Source: an uncultured Bacilli bacterium
GTDB lineage: Bacteria; Bacillota_I; Bacilli_A; RF39; UBA660
DNA length: 64,000 nucleotides
Reading direction: 5' to 3'
Assembly (NCBI GenBank): GCA_934183165.1
Contig: CAKPRZ010000004.1
Coordinates: forward strand, 1 to 64,000
Positions 62,542 to 64,000 of this stretch are shown piece after piece. How positions within the stretch are numbered: the stretch's first letter is position 1; each line of letters opens with the position of its first letter. Both the position numbers and the translations under genes were made by a program. The notes under the pieces were generated by a model, which saw only the letters and a program-made list of their open reading frames with translations, was not told the origin of the DNA and did no database searches.

Positions 62542-63684
62542 ATGAATGAAGAAAAATTTAGTATTCTAGAAAGATATGGAGAAAATTATACTGAAAAAGA
62601 ATATATTACAAACCCTGCAATAGGTCGTGATAAGCAAATTAAGGAATTATTATTAGTATTATTAACTCCTGAAAAATCAGCTGTATTAATAGGTAAACCT
62701 GGTGTAGGTAAAACTGCAATAGTAGAAGGCCTCGCATATAGAATAGAAAAAAATGATGTTCCTGATATACTAAAGGGTTATACAATTATCAATATAAAAA
62801 CAGCTTCACTTCTTGGCACTATGCCTAATGGTGAAAGTAAAGTTCAAGTTATGATTGATGAGTTAAAAGAAAGAGAAAAAATCATTCTTTTTATTGATGA
62901 AATTCATATGTTAATAGGTTCAACTGATTCTTCTTCTCTTGATTTTGCTAATATTTTTAAGGAAGGTCTTGGACGTGGAAGCATTAAAGTTATCGGTGCT
63001 ACTACAACTGAAGAATATGAAAGATATATATTAAGAGATAAGGCTTTTACTCGTCGTTTTCAAAAAATAGAAGTTCCTGAACCAACAAGGGATGAAACTG
63101 TTGAAATTATGATGGGAACATTACCAAAAATAGAAAAGACAACTGGCTTAAAGATGAAGTATACTCATTTTATTCAAGAACAAATAATGACTTTTCTAGT
63201 TGATTTAACTAGTGAATATAAAAGAGTATTTGAGATTGGATCAAGATATCCAGATATTTCATTAACATTACTAAAACAGGCTTTTTCATATGCAATGTTT
63301 GATAATTTGAAGGAAGTTAATATATTTCATGTTCAAAAAGCTATAGAAAATAGTAAGAATGTATATCCTGATGTTATAAAAAAAGAACTTCCAAAATTTT
63401 TAAATCAATTTAAAGATATTATAAATGAAGAAAAACAAATAGGCGTTTCTTGGAATTATTCTAATGAGAAAAAAGATGATGTAATAGATAGAACTACTAA
63501 AGAAATACCAAAACATGATAATTATCAAGACTTAGATCAAAATAAACTTATTAATAAATATATGGATATATTAAATCCCAATAAAGTTCCTGTTGATGAT
63601 GGTAATATTTCTCATGAAAAAGTGGACTTTAATCTTGATTTAAATAATAATGATGATGATGACAAGGATTATTTCTTTGATTAG
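62542..63684 (+). CDS. Single-AAA Clp/Hsp100-like ATPase
   Basis: 380 residues from ATG 62542 (GGAGGT upstream). It matches only the first AAA domain of ClpB/ClpC: NPAIGRDKQI, Walker A GKPGVGKT (about 51-58), the LLGTMPNGE pore region where ClpB has AGAKYRGEFE, Walker B ILFIDEIHML, and KAFTRRFQKI with the Arg finger. No second AAA domain, N-domain or middle domain; the C-terminal 90 residues are polar and acidic (ending in DDDDKD). It may be an adaptor-like unfoldase or have another role. Confidence 0.8.
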   Translation: MNEEKFSILERYGENYTEKEYITNPAIGRDKQIKELLLVLLTPEKSAVLIGKPGVGKTAIVEGLAYRIEKNDVPDILKGYTIINIKTASLLGTMPNGESKVQVMIDELKEREKIILFIDEIHMLIGSTDSSSLDFANIFKEGLGRGSIKVIGATTTEEYERYILRDKAFTRRFQKIEVPEPTRDETVEIMMGTLPKIEKTTGLKMKYTHFIQEQIMTFLVDLTSEYKRVFEIGSRYPDISLTLLKQAFSYAMFDNLKEVNIFHVQKAIENSKNVYPDVIKKELPKFLNQFKDIINEEKQIGVSWNYSNEKKDDVIDRTTKEIPKHDNYQDLDQNKLINKYMDILNPNKVPVDDGNISHEKVDFNLDLNNNDDDDKDYFFD

Positions 63685-63692
63685 GATTTAAC

Positions 63693-64000
63693 ATGGAAAA
63701 TATATTAAAATCATGTAAGTTATGTCCTAGAAATTGTACTGTTAATCGTTATGAAAAAGTAGGATATTGTAAAGCAAATGAAAAAATCAAGGTTGCTTTA
63801 GCTAGTGTTCACATGTGGGAAGAACCTATTGTATCAGGAAATAATGGCAGTGGTACAATATTTTTTTCAAATTGTAATTTAAAGTGTGTTTACTGTCAAA
63901 ATTATAAAATTAGTGAGGGTTTTGGAAAATATATATCTATAGATAGATTTAGTGATATTTGTATAGAGTTGCAAAATAAAATGGTTAATAATATTAATTT
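63693..64000 (+). CDS. pflX: PflX-like radical SAM protein, partial
   Basis: Runs off the window after about 102 codons. CKLCPRNCTVNR start, GYCKANEKIKVA, HMWEEPIVSGNNGSGTIFFS and the radical SAM cluster CNLKCVYCQNY (CxxxCxxC) match the PflX / COG1313 family, homologues of pyruvate formate-lyase activating enzyme. Function of the family is not settled. 8 bases after the Clp-like gene with a weak ribosome-binding site. Confidence 0.88.
   Translation, partial: MENILKSCKLCPRNCTVNRYEKVGYCKANEKIKVALASVHMWEEPIVSGNNGSGTIFFSNCNLKCVYCQNYKISEGFGKYISIDRFSDICIELQNKMVNNIN

Overview
The window is AT-rich DNA from a low-GC Gram-positive bacterium. EzrA, YlxM, C-minus ribosomal protein S4, a YdjI/YdjG pair and strong AGGAGG or GGTGA ribosome-binding sites point to the class Bacilli. 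Pyruvate:ferredoxin oxidoreductase and a PflX-type radical SAM protein point to an anaerobe. The best guess is an uncultured gut-type Bacilli lineage near Erysipelotrichales/RF39/Haloplasma; this is inference. The standard genetic code fits all long genes, and TGA is rare as a stop codon. Most promoters are extended -10 boxes (TGnTATAAT) placed just after an intrinsic terminator.

Region by region. 1-7300 is core: rpsD (with a structured leader) divergent from ezrA, then ftsY-ylxM-HerA-like ATPase-ffh, so the signal-recognition-particle genes are split by an unusual ATPase. 7300-11140 holds a CotD-like protein, a DUF4186 protein and a 949-residue membrane-anchored Ig-like surface protein. 11150-14200 is an OLE RNA-like gene (about 580 nt) followed by an oapA-like membrane protein, a small membrane protein and a phosphodiester-glycosidase-domain protein in one apparent operon. 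14200-20900 is a cell-envelope block: LCP ligase, membrane-anchored unknowns, a second phosphodiester glycosidase and a CapA-like protein. 20900-26600 holds nifJ, a predicted minus-strand small RNA and recG.

26800-35300 looks like an accessory island bounded on both sides by paired CTAGATAC repeats. It carries a tight operon of phosphatase, acetyltransferase, nucleotidase-nucleoside hydrolase fusion, HD hydrolase, second nucleotidase, kinase-like protein and a broken flippase, then an AAA_13/RloC-like ATPase behind a leader terminator. 35500-43600 has an ASCH protein, a CmpB-like membrane protein, a 1369-residue protein of unknown function and the ydjI-ydjG pair. 43600-51200 has an HD protein, a MarR-controlled heterodimeric ABC exporter and a three-gene ABC-2 exporter.

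51200-62500 is the most unusual part. Two hybrid sensor-kinase-like proteins share an apparently identical block of about 850 bp at exactly the same offset in each gene, yet differ at both ends. Both lack the phospho-acceptor His (Gln249) and the receiver Asp (Lys534 or Asn534). Between and before them lie an acyltransferase and an acyl-ligase with nearly identical promoters, plus LemA, DUF2207 and DUF3298 envelope proteins. The window ends with a single-AAA Clp-like ATPase and the start of pflX. No tRNA, rRNA, CRISPR array, insertion sequence or integrase was recognised.
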